DNA of 60,000 nucleotides from positions 69,154,567-69,214,566 of the forward strand of contig CM043970.1 of assembly GCA_014529385.2 (NCBI GenBank), written 5' to 3'. The number at the start of each line of letters is the position of its first letter. Within the stretch, counting starts at the first letter, position 1. The DNA is from Adiantum capillus-veneris. Its lineage: Eukaryota; Streptophyta; Polypodiopsida; Polypodiales; Pteridaceae. A model generated the notes under the pieces. It made no database searches, was not told where the DNA came from, and saw only the letters and a list, made by a program, of their open reading frames with translations. Of the stretch, positions 18,915-29,634 are shown piece after piece. The translations under genes and the position numbers were made by a program.

Positions 18915-20400
18915 TGTCTATCGCGATAGACTCACCAAGTACCCCTTGCAGATGTCCAAATGCACTCAAACTTTGTGTATAGGGTATAATGGACCTTCTG
19001 AACCCAAATATGAAGTCAGATTTGAGTTTTGATTTTTCTACAATGAATTTCTAAGTCTATCGCGATAGACTCACTAGAGTGTTACTGGGATACAAATTTT
19101 CAACTGTTTTAACAGATTTGAGTTCCCCCTTCTCTTGAGATACTACTCACCAAGTTTCAACCAATTTGGAATACTTTTCCTTTGTAACTTGGATCAAACA
19201 ACGGTTTCTTTTCTGATCTTATGAAGTAATCCTCTTAGATGCACTTCCAGAGCTCCAAATTTACTCAAAATTTAACCATAGGCTCACAACAACATGTAGA
19301 ACAAGGCCCTATGGTCAATTTTCAAAAATTTCAATTTTTGTGAAAAAACCCTAGTCTATCGCGATAGACTCAGCAAGTTCTTCATTTTTGAAAATTTTCC
19401 AGATTTCTCTTCACCACTGTGTTCCCTATGCTCTCTACACCTTGCTCACCAATTTTCACTTGTTTTGGACTTCTTCTTAGGTCTCTAATTCCAACTCTAG
19501 AATTCTTAGTCTATCTGATCACTAGAAAATAGACTTAGGATGACTTCCCAATGTCCAAAATCCACCAAATTTTGTGTGTAACCTCCTGAGAGGCTAAACA
19601 AGCTATGCTCCAGAGGGTTTTGAAAATTTCAATTTCTTTGGCCCTGCTTTGAGTCTATCGCAATAGACTCAGCAAGTACCCCTTTTATAGGTCAAACTTG
19701 AACTTTGACTATACCACTGTGTTCCAACACCTCTCCTTAGTCCTCCTACCAATTTCCAAGTGGTTTGGACTTTTACTTTGCCAGTTAGACCAGATCTGGT
19801 GTTTTCTACAAGCTGAATCCTCTCAAATGGTCTTGGACCCACTTTCTGATGTCCAAATGACTTCAAAATTTTTATGTGTCCTTGATAGCACCTTTCCAAG
19901 CTATGCCACAGAGGTTTTTGAAAAAATCAGTTTCTATCACTGGGTTCTTAGTCTATCGCGATAGACTCACCAAGCATGTCAAAATGACACCTTTTTCAAA
20001 TTTTCTCTTCATAGATGTGTTCCCTACCCTCTGTAGATCATGTATACCAAGTTTCACAAGGTTTGGAAATTTGGTCAAGTCCCTTTACCCAATTTGTCTC
20101 TGAAGTCTAACTCAAAACACCAACCTTGAGGTTTAGTGGTCAAGCAGGTATCCAAGTACACTCAATTTTTGGGAGCAGCCTTGTATTGATGTGTTTTACC
20201 TGTGGTATGATGGGTTTTGCCTATGTGTGAGTCTATCTCCAATTCACTAGTCTATCGCGATAGACTAAGCAGAGAGCCACTGGGGAGTGATTTTTTTCTC
20301 TATTTTTGGACAGTTTGGTTCCCAATGCCCTTAGAAGCCTATCCCCAAAGTTTCATTCAATTTGGACTTCTTTTCCTTTGAATTCAAGCATTTCACCCAA
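18915..20400. repeat. 299-bp tandem array carrying an 18-bp palindrome in the leader of element A
   Basis: The perfect palindrome AGTCTATCGCGATAGACT occurs at 19054-19071, 19353-19370, 19950-19967 and 20249-20266, with one base changed at 19652-19669. A copy with an altered outer base lies at 18915-18932. Starts are 299, 299, 298 and 299 apart, after a first gap of 139. Between palindromes the units share diverged phrases (GTTCCC...CCAATTT...TTTGGACTT). Units differ by far more than the palindrome does, so the palindrome is the conserved part. Confidence 0.9.
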
Positions 20401-21121
20401 ATACTCCTTACACTCAGAAAAAGCAAATTCCCACTTAGATGCACAAGCACTGATGCAAATGCTTTGAAATTGCACCTACAAGCTCTAGAGCATATGCAAA
20501 ACAAGGTCTTGAGGTCAAACCTTTTTGAAAATTGCAGATTTGGTTTCAGTTTTTTTTTTATAGGGTTTTTTTTTTTGGATTGGACCAAATCTGTGTTTTC
20601 CCCCTACCTTAAGGTCTCCAATGCAACAACAAGCACTCAAATTGGCTTTCAAACGACCATTTTACAGCACTTTTACCATAATCAACAGAATTCCGCCTTT
20701 TGTGTTTTGAAACACATTTTCATGTCAAAATTGCTCTAGATCAACATCAGATGTCCTACACTACCTAAAGTCCTACTTTGGATGGTTGAATGGTTGTTTT
20801 TGCTTTCTGGCAAGCAAACAGCCTCCTACTTACCTTTTGCATTTTTTTTTCTCTTTCAAGTTCGTCACAACCATAAGTCACAACCAAACACAAAAACCAT
20901 AAAACCTAATCTAAACACACAACAAAATAATATAACCATACCTCAACCTCATGGTGGACCACCTCGGCGAGACGTAGGCTCCCTGGCTATCCCTCAGTCA
21001 AGAGATCCGCTCTCTGACTTCCCACTAAGAAGGCAAATGGTGACAACACTCTAGAAAACTCTAGAGAAACGCTATACTATCAAACACGAGTGATGCGGTC
21101 TACGCTAGTTTAGACACTTCA
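20401..21121. other. Element A leader, 5' part
   Basis: From the last palindrome unit to the primer site. AT-rich, with poly-T runs near 20546-20578 and no reading frame on the element's sense strand. This gives A a leader of about 2.7 kb, long even for Ty3/gypsy elements. Confidence 0.4.
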
Positions 21122-21139
21122 TCCACGGCAACGGCGCCA
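21122..21139 (-). other. Element A primer binding site, tRNA-Asp type
   Basis: One base inside the 5' LTR the minus strand reads TGGCGCCGTTGCCGTGGA. By recall this is complementary to the 3' end of plant tRNA-Asp except at one position, the primer type known from Athila/Tat-group elements. Confidence 0.75.
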
Positions 21140-21140
21140 A

Positions 21141-22199
21141 TGTTAGCGGGTACGCCGCGACGGACGATGGAGCACAGCGAGAACACAGACCAACAAATTG
21201 TCAATCCGAGGACGTAGCTGACCCGACTAGGGCATGGAGGCAATCTCTGGGTTGTCAACCCTGAGCTAGACACGAACAACACTCTACAGTCACTAATCCT
21301 ACCACAACATTACCATAAAGCAAAGAAACAGACAACGCATCCTACGAAACACTACAAGCTCGAAACAGTCTCAAATCATGTCAGAATGACTCGAAATCGG
21401 AGGGTAAGAATCACAAGGATATATCCTATGTGCCCAAACACCTAAACCCTGAAAACCATAACTGTAAGACCTCTAATCGCTGTCGCGATAGACTCAAAAC
21501 AGCAATTTCCAAAGTGTCCGGAATTGATCTACAAAGACATCAACACGAAGAGCTTCTTGCCCTGATTCTAACGACTACTCGATCATTCAGAACGGATGTC
21601 GTTTGAGGTACTTACGACCAAATATAGCTCGTAGCAGGCGGGCTCGCGATGTGGTCCTCGGCTTGCATTGCTTGCGTCGACGCGGAGAGCTCCTGGATGC
21701 TTACACGCTCCTACTCTCATATCTGCAATGTGATTAGTGTGTGCGACGGTGTGTGTGCGTGAAGCTCACTAGTGTGTGCTGCAGAACCCAGGACTGTATA
21801 TTATTTGAGATAACGTAATGTGTTTTTTACAAAGCCTTAGGTTTCATCTTATATACAAAGCCTTCAAACCTAATGTCCGGCCAAATGACCTGAATTGTCT
21901 CTAGGCTTCTACAGAGCTTAATTACAAGAAACTGAGTTGGCTTTACTCATGATACAAGCATCTGCGGCCAAAATACAAGTGCCGATTTAAAATATGAGGT
22001 TCCCGTAAACATTACAAAAGTGGCCGTAATGGCTGAAAATAATAATTATGGGATATTTGATGACATCCATGAACAAGTATCTTCGTGTTGTAGCATCCAT
22101 CTTCATCTTCATTACTTCATCACCATCTTCATGTGGAATCTTTATATAATCTTTGAGGAATCTTTATGGAAACATTGTTGAAAGGGCATTCTTTCAACA
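21141..22199 (-). repeat. Element A 5' LTR
   Basis: TGTTAGCG...TTTCAACA. Minus-strand TATATAAG box near 21848-21856, leaving a long R-U5 of about 0.7 kb. The half-palindrome TCGCGATAGACTCA lies at 21483-21496, in the transcribed part. The terminal hairpin has 8-base arms here. Confidence 0.9.
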
Positions 22200-23220
22200 G
22201 TTATTTACCTAACCAGTACATGTGAGCACTTAACCACGATGTATACCAGTGAGAAATAAGTGTTAAAGAAAATGAACACATGTCATTGGTACGTACCAGT
22301 GGTATATAAGTGTCAACCAATGCAAATATTCTTACTGCTGATGTAACCCAGTCTTTTCATTTAAAACCGGTTTGTTATTTATCTAACCAGTACATGTGAT
22401 CACTTACCCATGATGTGTACCAGTGAAAAATAAGGGTTAAAAAAATGAACTCATGTCCTTGGTACGTTCCAGTGGTATATAAGTGTCAACCAGTGCAAAT
22501 GTTCTTACTGCTGATGTAAACCAGTCTTTTCATTTAAAACCGGTATGTTATTTACCTAACCAGTACAAGTGAGCACTTAACCACGATGTATACCAGTGAG
22601 AAATTAGTGTTAAAAGAAATTAACACATGTCCTTGGTACATACCCGTGGTATATAAGTGTCAACTTGTTCAATTATTCTTACTGTTGATGTAAACCAGTT
22701 ATATACCAGTGGTATATAAGTGTCAACTTGTTCAAATATTCTTACTGCTGATGTAAACCAGTATTTTCATTTAAAACCGCTATGTTATTTTACTAACCAG
22801 TACATGTAAGCACTTAACCACGATGTATACCAGTGAGAAAAATGTGTTTAAAAAAATGAACACATGTCCTTGGTACGTTCCAGTGGTATATAAGTGTCAA
22901 CCAGTTCAAATGCTCTGACTGCTAATGTAAACCAGTCTTTTCATTTAAAACCGGTATGTTATTTACCTAACCAGTACATGTGAGGACTTAATCACGATGT
23001 ATACCATTGAGAAATAAGTGTACAAAAGAATTTACTAGATATGTAAACCACTATTTTCCTTTCCAACAGATATGTTTTTTACCTATCTGACATGACAAAC
23101 AATACATGTGATCACTTGACGAGTACATGTGAACACTTAATCACTATGTATACCAGTGAGAAATAGGTGTTAAAATATTTTTACTGGTTATGTAAACCAG
23201 TTTTTTACCTAAGCAGTTTA
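22200..23220. repeat. 174-bp tandem repeat, right part
   Basis: Continues the array interrupted at 1433. The landmark recurs near 22284, 22457, 22631 and 22868; the last gap is enlarged by a partial duplication of about 63 bases (ATATACCAGTGGTATATAAG twice within 22640-22735). Units decay toward 23220. Confidence 0.85.
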
Positions 23221-23495
23221 TACATATCATACGTGTGTGAAAGTATGCGTCTGCAAACGTATGTTTCAACAAACATACGCGTATGATAAAAACTATGTTT
23301 CCATTTATATTCTCCTTCACATCCAATATTTATCTACTCTTAGTCTAGGACCAAATACAGATTCCCCTTATTTCCATTTATAACTTCCTTCATATCCGAT
23401 TTCATATCTACTCTTATCAACCCATTTATAGAGAATATAGGTTATGAATGCAAATATTAGAAAACAAAAATGGATATAGTGAAGCAAGTTATTAC
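23221..23495. other. Intron, right end
   Basis: AT-rich sequence between the 174-bp array and exon 2. It includes the perfect 12-base palindrome CATACGCGTATG near 23274. No gene. Confidence 0.3.
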
Positions 23496-23642
23496 CTGAG
23501 ATTGTTTAAGAAGATGCAGAGGATGTTTGACATATGAATTTCTTCCAATACGCTTTCTGCACACATCCTTCTTATTGGGTGAAAGTGTGAGGTCCCTGCC
23601 CCTTTTTGAGAGGAGCGGAGTACCTTTGATAGGTCTCCAATC
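23496..23642 (-). CDS. Exon 2 of the DFAENY-motif gene
   Basis: A 49-codon minus-strand exon bounded by a pyrimidine-rich acceptor (TTTTTCAG) and a donor (CAG/GTAATA), phase 0 at both ends. It encodes a basic segment with SPNKKDVCRK and ends LLKQSQ. Joined to the next exon, it continues directly into VELFLNFKEQYPE. That order (basic patch, then a helical stretch, then the cysteine-rich part) is what I recall for the animal homologues, and it is the main reason for linking exons 22.7 kb apart. The exon contains no stop. The link rests on matching phase and family layout, not on transcript data. Confidence 0.5.
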
Positions 23643-24670
23643 CTGAAAAAGAAAAACCAACGGACATTGCCTTAGCTACTACATAGCCACGGGCATGAAC
23701 CGTTAGTGAAGGATTGGTCCTATCTCGCTAAGGCCGAGCGTGACCACCATAACCCTATCTAAAAACTATCTATAATCAATTATACCTAAAAGTATAAATC
23801 TTAGAGTGACCAACCTGTGTGCTTTTTTCCCCATGTTTCAGAAGCACAGCCGCCAAGGTTTGTCTCTTTTAAGATTTATGACTTAAAAAAAAACAATTTC
23901 TAGCGTTGGAAAGTTACCCGACTCATCGGGTCCATCCGTCCATAGAATGATACCGTCGGATATCATTCTCCCACTTTCCACCCCGCACTCGCCCTTCTTT
24001 TGTTATCTAATTACTACCACTCTGTTTAAAAATACATGTTCCTTTACTTTTTTTATGATATTGGTTCGTTAAAACAGCCCTTCAAACAGTATTACAAACA
24101 ATAGTCAAACAAGAAGTCGTACAATTTTAAACCAACAACCATTGGATTAGGTTCACTCAAGAATCTCTACTGGCGCTATTATGTCCGATCGGTATATACA
24201 TTATTTATAAAAACCCTTGTCCTCATGAGCGTCCCATACCGCTCGACAAGTACTCGTTGTGCTAATCTGGACGTACTCCCGCCACAACAACAACGGTGCC
24301 AATCTGGGCGTCATCCTCACGCCACGGCAAAACAAACCTGCAATATCCAGCTGGGCTAATCTGGGTGTACTCCACCACAGCATCAGCGGTGCCATCTTGG
24401 GCGTTATCTCACGCCTCAGCAACTGCCACATAATACCACCGATAATAAGTAGAGAGAGTTGAGAGAAACCATACCGAAGGTTTTGGACAAACATTCTTTC
24501 CTATAGCAACCAGTTTAACCAGACAATCTTTTCTACTTGTCAAACATATGACGAGTTTCTTGGGGTTAAGCCCCGTGGTTTCGGTCCGTGTTTTCTTTTC
24601 ATAAGGTAAATAATATATTCCTATGGTCTCGCATATGCAATGATGCATAACTTGAAACTGCAATACTAAC
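23643..24670. other. Intron 1 of the DFAENY-motif gene
   Basis: No exon was recognised. A direct repeat of about 100 bases lies at 24256-24420: GCTAATCTGG, GTACTCC, CGGTGCCA and GGGCGT recur in order twice. Its coding potential was examined and not believed. Confidence 0.35.
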
Positions 24671-24793
24671 CTGTACCATAGCACCGATTGGTCCGATTGG
24701 TGGAGTTTTAGCATGTTCCACAGGGGTTTCACCGTTACTTGTACCAGCTTCATGATCATTAGCGCCTTGGGTTCGAGAACGCTTTGGAGCCAT
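24671..24793 (-). CDS. Exon 1 of the DFAENY-motif gene, start codon and basic N terminus
   Basis: The ATG at 24791-24793 starts MAPKRSRTQGAND, a basic, nuclear-localisation-like N terminus followed by a low-complexity acidic and proline stretch. The exon is open for 41 codons to a donor CAG/GTTAGT (phase 0) at 24671. The frame also stays open a short way into the intron, so the exon end is chosen by the donor consensus. Between here and exon 2 (23643-24670) I saw no other convincing exon, though a small one could be missed. Assignment to the same gene as exons 2 and 3 is inference from strand, spacing and phase. Confidence 0.4.
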
Positions 24794-25229
24794 TTTTTTG
24801 TACTACACTTATGTTATACACTTAGAACTTTAAATTGGTCAATTTCCCTAGTAATCTCTTGTTTCCAAAGAGAGTCTGTAATTTGAACCCTCGCCAACTC
24901 GGATTCACACTTATTGTTGTTGTTTTACATCTAATTTCTATACATCAAATATTTGCTAATCGTAATTAATCAAAAATTATATGTGTAAACTATGAGTGAA
25001 AGTTTAGGAATGCATTACTTTTATGCTTCACATTTCTAATCCAATTCTAACTTCAATTTCTATACTTTAACTAAATCAATTTTTAGTATTATTCAAAATT
25101 CTACTTAATCTAATTGACAATAAAATTGGTGAATGAGAATTTGATCATGTGTAATAACAATATGATGAGTTCTCTTATGTATTAACTTTCAATTAACTAT
25201 GCATGAGTTAATAGTGAAGATGTACTAAC
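24794..25229. other. AT-rich spacer upstream of the DFAENY-motif gene
   Basis: Nothing recognisable. It would contain the promoter of the minus-strand gene, but no clear TATA box could be chosen. Confidence 0.3.
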
Positions 25230-25715
25230 TAGAGAGAGTAGGTATACTTAGAGAGATTAAAGTAAGAGAAAACATATACACACATCTTTTCTAAAGTTAA
25301 TTGAATCTTACTAATCCATTAGAAAATTAGAGTAAAAGAGAACACACACACATCCTTTTCTAAAGCTAATTGAATCTCACCAATCTATTAGAGAGATTAG
25401 AGTAAGAGATAGCACACATACACACATGTCCTTCTTAAAACTAATTGAATCTTACTAGTCTAGTAGAGAGATTAGAGTAAGAGATAAACACACACTCACA
25501 TATAGCTAATTAAATCTTACTAATTTATTAGAGAAATTAGAGTAAGATATAGTACACACACACATAGCTAATTGATTCTTACTAATCTATTAGAGAGATT
25601 AGAGTAAGAGATAGCACACACACACACATAGCTAATTGAATCTTACTAATCTATTAGAGAGATTAGAGTAAGAGATAGCACACACACATCATTCCTAAAG
25701 TTAATTGAATGCTTC
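25230..25715. repeat. Tandem repeat of 61-75 bp with an internal dyad
   Basis: Six to seven units. Each carries a dyad (CTTACTAATCT, loop, AGATTAGAGTAAG) followed by an (AC)n stretch and TAGCTAATTGAAT. Dyad starts are near 25308, 25375, 25450, 25517, 25578 and 25643. The last two units are almost identical. Confidence 0.8.
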
Positions 25716-26393
25716 ATTAATACGCACCTTATTAGTCCACTAGAGTTTTTTCTCTCTTAGTGGTTCGTGGACGCCTTCTCTCTAAGAGAAGTGGCAGCAC
25801 TTCGTGAGCACTATAGAGGCAATCTCTATGTCTAAAGTGTGAGCATGGATGCTCTATTTATAGCAGAAAGAAAACGTCCAACTTTTTTTTCCCAAAAAAA
25901 AATAAATTGTTTTTTCCCCAAAAATCATACCCGCGTTTTTGGTACCTTTGTGGTACCCATCAGCTTGACAACTTTGTCATTATCATCAAAATATAAGGCC
26001 ACACAGGCCCCCCTCATTAAGATTGGTCAAGACTAGCCTCTCCTTTTCATGTGACATTCTGTCCCACTTTGTCCCCTTCTATGTGAGTCCATGTTCCTTC
26101 ATTTGTCATCCCTGTGTATTTTTTTTTCTTTATAATTATTTTACTTATTTCCTTAATGATAATTTACTTTACATTTTTAAGTTAAACTTTACAGTCTTAT
26201 ATTAACTTTACAATAGTAAAAGAAAATTCTACAATCAGTAACTAAGTCTTGCAATAAGTTGGTTATTGATTCATATAGCTAAACATGTCAGAATTTTGTA
26301 GCGTAAATTTTAAATTATAGGTTTTCTCAACCTACGATTCATAATATGAACTCGAATATCTTAAATAATGAGTGATGGTTAAAGAAAATTCAA
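25716..26393 (-). other. Possible 3' LTR or 3' flank of element C
   Basis: It follows the end of element C's coding region and contains a TATAAATAG-type box on the minus strand near 25853-25861. No second copy was found in the window, so LTR ends cannot be placed. No gene. Confidence 0.3.
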
Positions 26394-28694
26394 CTACGTA
26401 ATAGAACTTGTGTGAAATTGAAAAGTAGAGACCTTACAATCTCCCCAACTTAGAGTTTGAGATGCCCTCATCTCAAGAATAGGGTAATTCTTAAGAAGGG
26501 ATGTCTCATCTTCCCAAGTAGCATCTTCTATAGGGAAATCCTTCCATAAGATAATATGTTCTTTAATGGATCTATTCCTAAGCTTTCTCTCCCGAGTTTC
26601 TAGGATAGTATCAGGTTGGAGTTGTAGAACATCTTGAGCAGGTAAAATGATTTTCTCATCATCAAGGACATGGTCAGGGTTATATACATAAGGTTTTAAT
26701 AGACTTACATGAAATACATCATGCACTTTGAGATGATAAGGGAGTTTTAGTCTATAAGCTTGATCACTTACAACCTTGATTATTTCGTAAGGTCCACAAT
26801 ATCGGTAGCTAAGCTTCTTATACCTTCCGAGAGATAGATTGCTCTTTTTGGGTTTTACTCATAAGAAAACTTTGTCACCTTCTTTGAAAATCCGATCAGA
26901 TCTTTTTAAGTCGGCGTACTTCTTTTGTCAATCTTGAGCCGCTTGAATATCCCTTCGAATAGCTTTGGTTTGAGCTTCCATTTCTTCAAGCATTTTCTTT
27001 GAGGCTTCTACCCTTATAGTGGGGTTAGAAAAGTTAAGAGGTGATAAACATTCTTGACCATAAAGAGCATTAAAAGGTGTCATTCCAATACTTCTATGAG
27101 TAGAGGAACTGTATGCATACTCTACCAAGGGTAGGTATTGAATCCACTTGCGAGGTTCTCTATTGCAGTAGGCTCTGAGGATGTCTTCAATTACTTGATT
27201 AACTCTTTCATTTTTGCCATCAGTTTGAGGATGATAAGCAGTACTAAAACATAACTGGGTTCCAATAGCTTGAAACAATGATACCCAAAACTTTGAAGTA
27301 AACTTGGCATCATGATCACTGAAAATCCTCTTGGGTAAACCATGAATTCTGAAAACCTCCTTCACAAACAGACGAGCAATATCTGAAGCTATAAAGGTTG
27401 TCTTGACTGGGATTAAGTGAGCCACTTTAGTAAGCAAGTCGACTATGAACATGATTGAATCATAGCCAGCTTGGACATAAGGAAACCTGGTGATAAAGTC
27501 CATGCTAAAACATTCCCATTTCATTTGGGGAATATCTAAAGGATGTAATTTACCTGGCATCTTTAGTCTTTCTGCCTTAATCCTTTGACAAGACAAACAC
27601 TGCTTGACATAGAGAAGGACATCACCCTTCATACCTTGCCAATAGTAACTTCTGCGAATTGCATTGATGGTTTTGGCATAACCTGGATGTCCTGAAGTTG
27701 GGCCATCATGTGCTTCATATAGGATAGCATTCCTTAGGGTAGAATCCTTAGGTATGCATAGTCGATTCCTATAGTAAATTTTCCCATCTTCTAAGGAATA
27801 ATATAGAGGTTTAGGCTGATTTGATGATACCCTTTCTTCACGTAGGATACTAGCAAGAATCTGGTAATCTACATCTCTGACAGCAGCATAGGAGACCTTG
27901 TCTAAAATAGGGTTGTTAGCCATGGAAATTGCCCCTAGAAAAGCTTTATGGATTAGGGCATCTGCCACAACATTATCTTTACCTGGTATAAATTTAATAT
28001 CAAAATCATATTCGTGCATGAGCTCTATCCATCTCCTCTGTCTCATGTTAAGGTTAGGTTGGGTAAAAATCCACTTAAGGCTCTTGTGATCTGTTACCAA
28101 CTGTAATTTGCGTCCCAATAGATAATGTCTCCACAGCTTGAGAGCCTGAATAACTGCTAGCAATTCTAAATCACATGTATCATAATTCACTTCATGAATC
28201 CTAAGCTTCCGAGAAGTATAAGCTACAGGCTTTTCTTCTTGAGTAAGGACTCCTCCTAATGCAAGGTTACTAGAATCTGTGATCACCTCGAATTCTTGGG
28301 TGAAGTCTGGAAGTTTTAAGAGAGGTTCTGAAGCAAGATACTCCTTAAGCTGTTTGAAGCAAGATTCATGTTTTTCTTCCCAAATTATCGTAGCTCCTTT
28401 CTTTAGCAAGTCGGTTAGTGGTGCAACTTTAAGAGCATAGTCCTTTGCAATGATCCTGTACCACCCTGTGATACCTAAGAACCCTTTGACTTCGGTTTGG
28501 GAAGTCGGTTGAGGCCATTCCACAATATCTTTGACTTTGTCAGGGTCAACAGAGACTCGTTCAGGTGAAATGATAAACCCTAAGTAACAGACCTTAGGGG
28601 TAAAGAAGGTACATTTGTTCTTCTTTGCATACAACTTATTTCGGCGTAAAAGCTCTAACACTTTCCTAACATGTCCTTCATGCTCTTCCTCCAC
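26394..28694 (-). pseudogene. Element C pol fragment: RT end, RNase H, integrase, chromodomain
   Basis: One minus-strand frame broken by two TGA codons, just after 26928 and within VFL-VKP near 26860. It starts inside RT, downstream of the catalytic YxDD, at a helix ending KCTFF followed by YLGFIIS. It continues through RNase H (VITDSSNLALGGVL) and an integrase zinc finger (GHPGYAKT, CLSCQ). Integrase catalytic residues lie in MDFITRFP, IFSDHDAKF and TDGKNE. It ends with the GPYEIIKV fold, VHDVFHVSLLKPY and a chromodomain (LRNRSIKEHIILWKDFPIEDATWE). The chromodomain makes it a chromovirus, which would target insertion to marked chromatin. Protease and most of RT are missing between this and gag. 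Confidence 0.8.
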
Positions 28695-28738
28695 GATTTA
28701 TTATTTGGCCTCGTCCTCTAGCTTGATTAGGTGTATTT

Positions 28739-29486
28739 GTTGTAGAGACTCGCCTAGGACATACATTCTTGAATTGTCCTAGCTCATTGCATTCATAGCA
28801 TCTAAGATCTGCATTTTGAGCTCATTTGCTGAAGCTGCAACTATTGGATGAGTTTGGTGAACTGGGTGAACTTGCCTTTGGTTCCACATCATAGGCCATC
28901 CTCTCCTTCCAGCATTCCTTAAATTTCCATTTTGTACCCTTTGAGAATTTGACATCTCTTTAGCTAAGGGTTTAGCTCTTAAAAGAGCATCTTGCAAATT
29001 TACAAGCCTCATGGCTTCCAGATGAGTATTTAAAGGAGCATTTAGCCCTTGGCAGAAACGGGCTACTTGTTGATCTGCGGTCATTGGCGGAGCATAGCGC
29101 CTAAGAGTTACAAATTTGGAGTAGTATTCTTCCACTGTAAGATGAAACTGACGTAAGTTGAATAATTCATTCATCTTAAGGGATTCGTGTGCGGGTGGAA
29201 GATAACGTCTTTTGACAACATACTTAATGTCTTCCCAAGTTTGAGTGTTTTGAGCTACTTGATTATCTTTGCAGTGTTGTTTCCACCAAATCTTGGCATT
29301 CCCCGTGAGATGAAACATAGCCAACATTGCTTGGTTATCGGGAGTAGTACCAGCAGCAGCAAAATAATCCTCCATCTCTTCGAGCCACACTTCTGCATCG
29401 CGCTCAACTAGGGCTCCTTCCCCTTTGAAAGAGGGAAGTTTAGCTTGCTTGAGAAGTAGCTTTTTCTCTTGAAGAGATGTGTACAC
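28739..29486 (-). pseudogene. Element C Gag fragment
   Basis: 235 residues of gag core (WLEEMEDYFAAAG, AKIWWKQH, WEDIKYVVKRRY, YYSKFVTLRRY, RFCQGLN). The frame closes at 28779 just where the zinc knuckle begins. In the next frame the knuckle can be read as CYECNELGQFKNVC, so a shift has occurred and the histidine is replaced by glutamine. It opens after TTGCACAG, which looks like a splice acceptor, so an upstream exon is likely but not identified. Only about 45 bases separate it from the pol fragment, so about a third of pol has been deleted. Confidence 0.7.
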
Positions 29487-29634
29487 CGCACTCTGTGCAA
29501 TACAGATTAAGTGAAACTTTATTGGATACTCTAACTTTAATCCACTTTAAAGCAATACTTGATCAGACAATAATAAAAACAAAAGATAATATTAATCCAA
29601 ACTTTATTTATACACATATTATTTGCTACCAAGA
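29487..29634. other. Sequence between element C gag and element D
   Basis: AT-rich, probably intron or leader of C. Nothing else is seen. Confidence 0.25.

Larger units (their letters stand above)
1434..22199 (-). mobile_element. Element A: LTR retrotransposon with gag/protease frames but no polymerase (hosts element B)
   Basis: Defined by two LTRs of about 1.06 kb (1434-2503 and 21141-22199), a perfect target duplication GTTAT (1429-1433 and 22200-22204), a polypurine tract beside the left LTR and a primer site beside the right one. Transcription is therefore leftward. Without nested element B (3771-11966) it is about 12.6 kb. The coding part (12658-18436) holds gag-like frames with CCHC knuckles and a retropepsin. 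No reverse transcriptase, RNase H or integrase is visible outside B. It is therefore either a non-autonomous family depending on a partner, or an element whose pol was deleted. Confidence 0.85.

Noticed and set aside
18915-20266. Evenly spaced palindromes considered as a CRISPR-like array
   Set aside because: The spacers are about 280 bases and related to each other, the host is a plant, and there are no associated genes. It is a tandem repeat with a conserved dyad.
24201-24494. 97-codon frame in intron 1 of the DFAENY-motif gene
   Set aside because: It is generated by a direct repeat; no splice sites or similarity support it.
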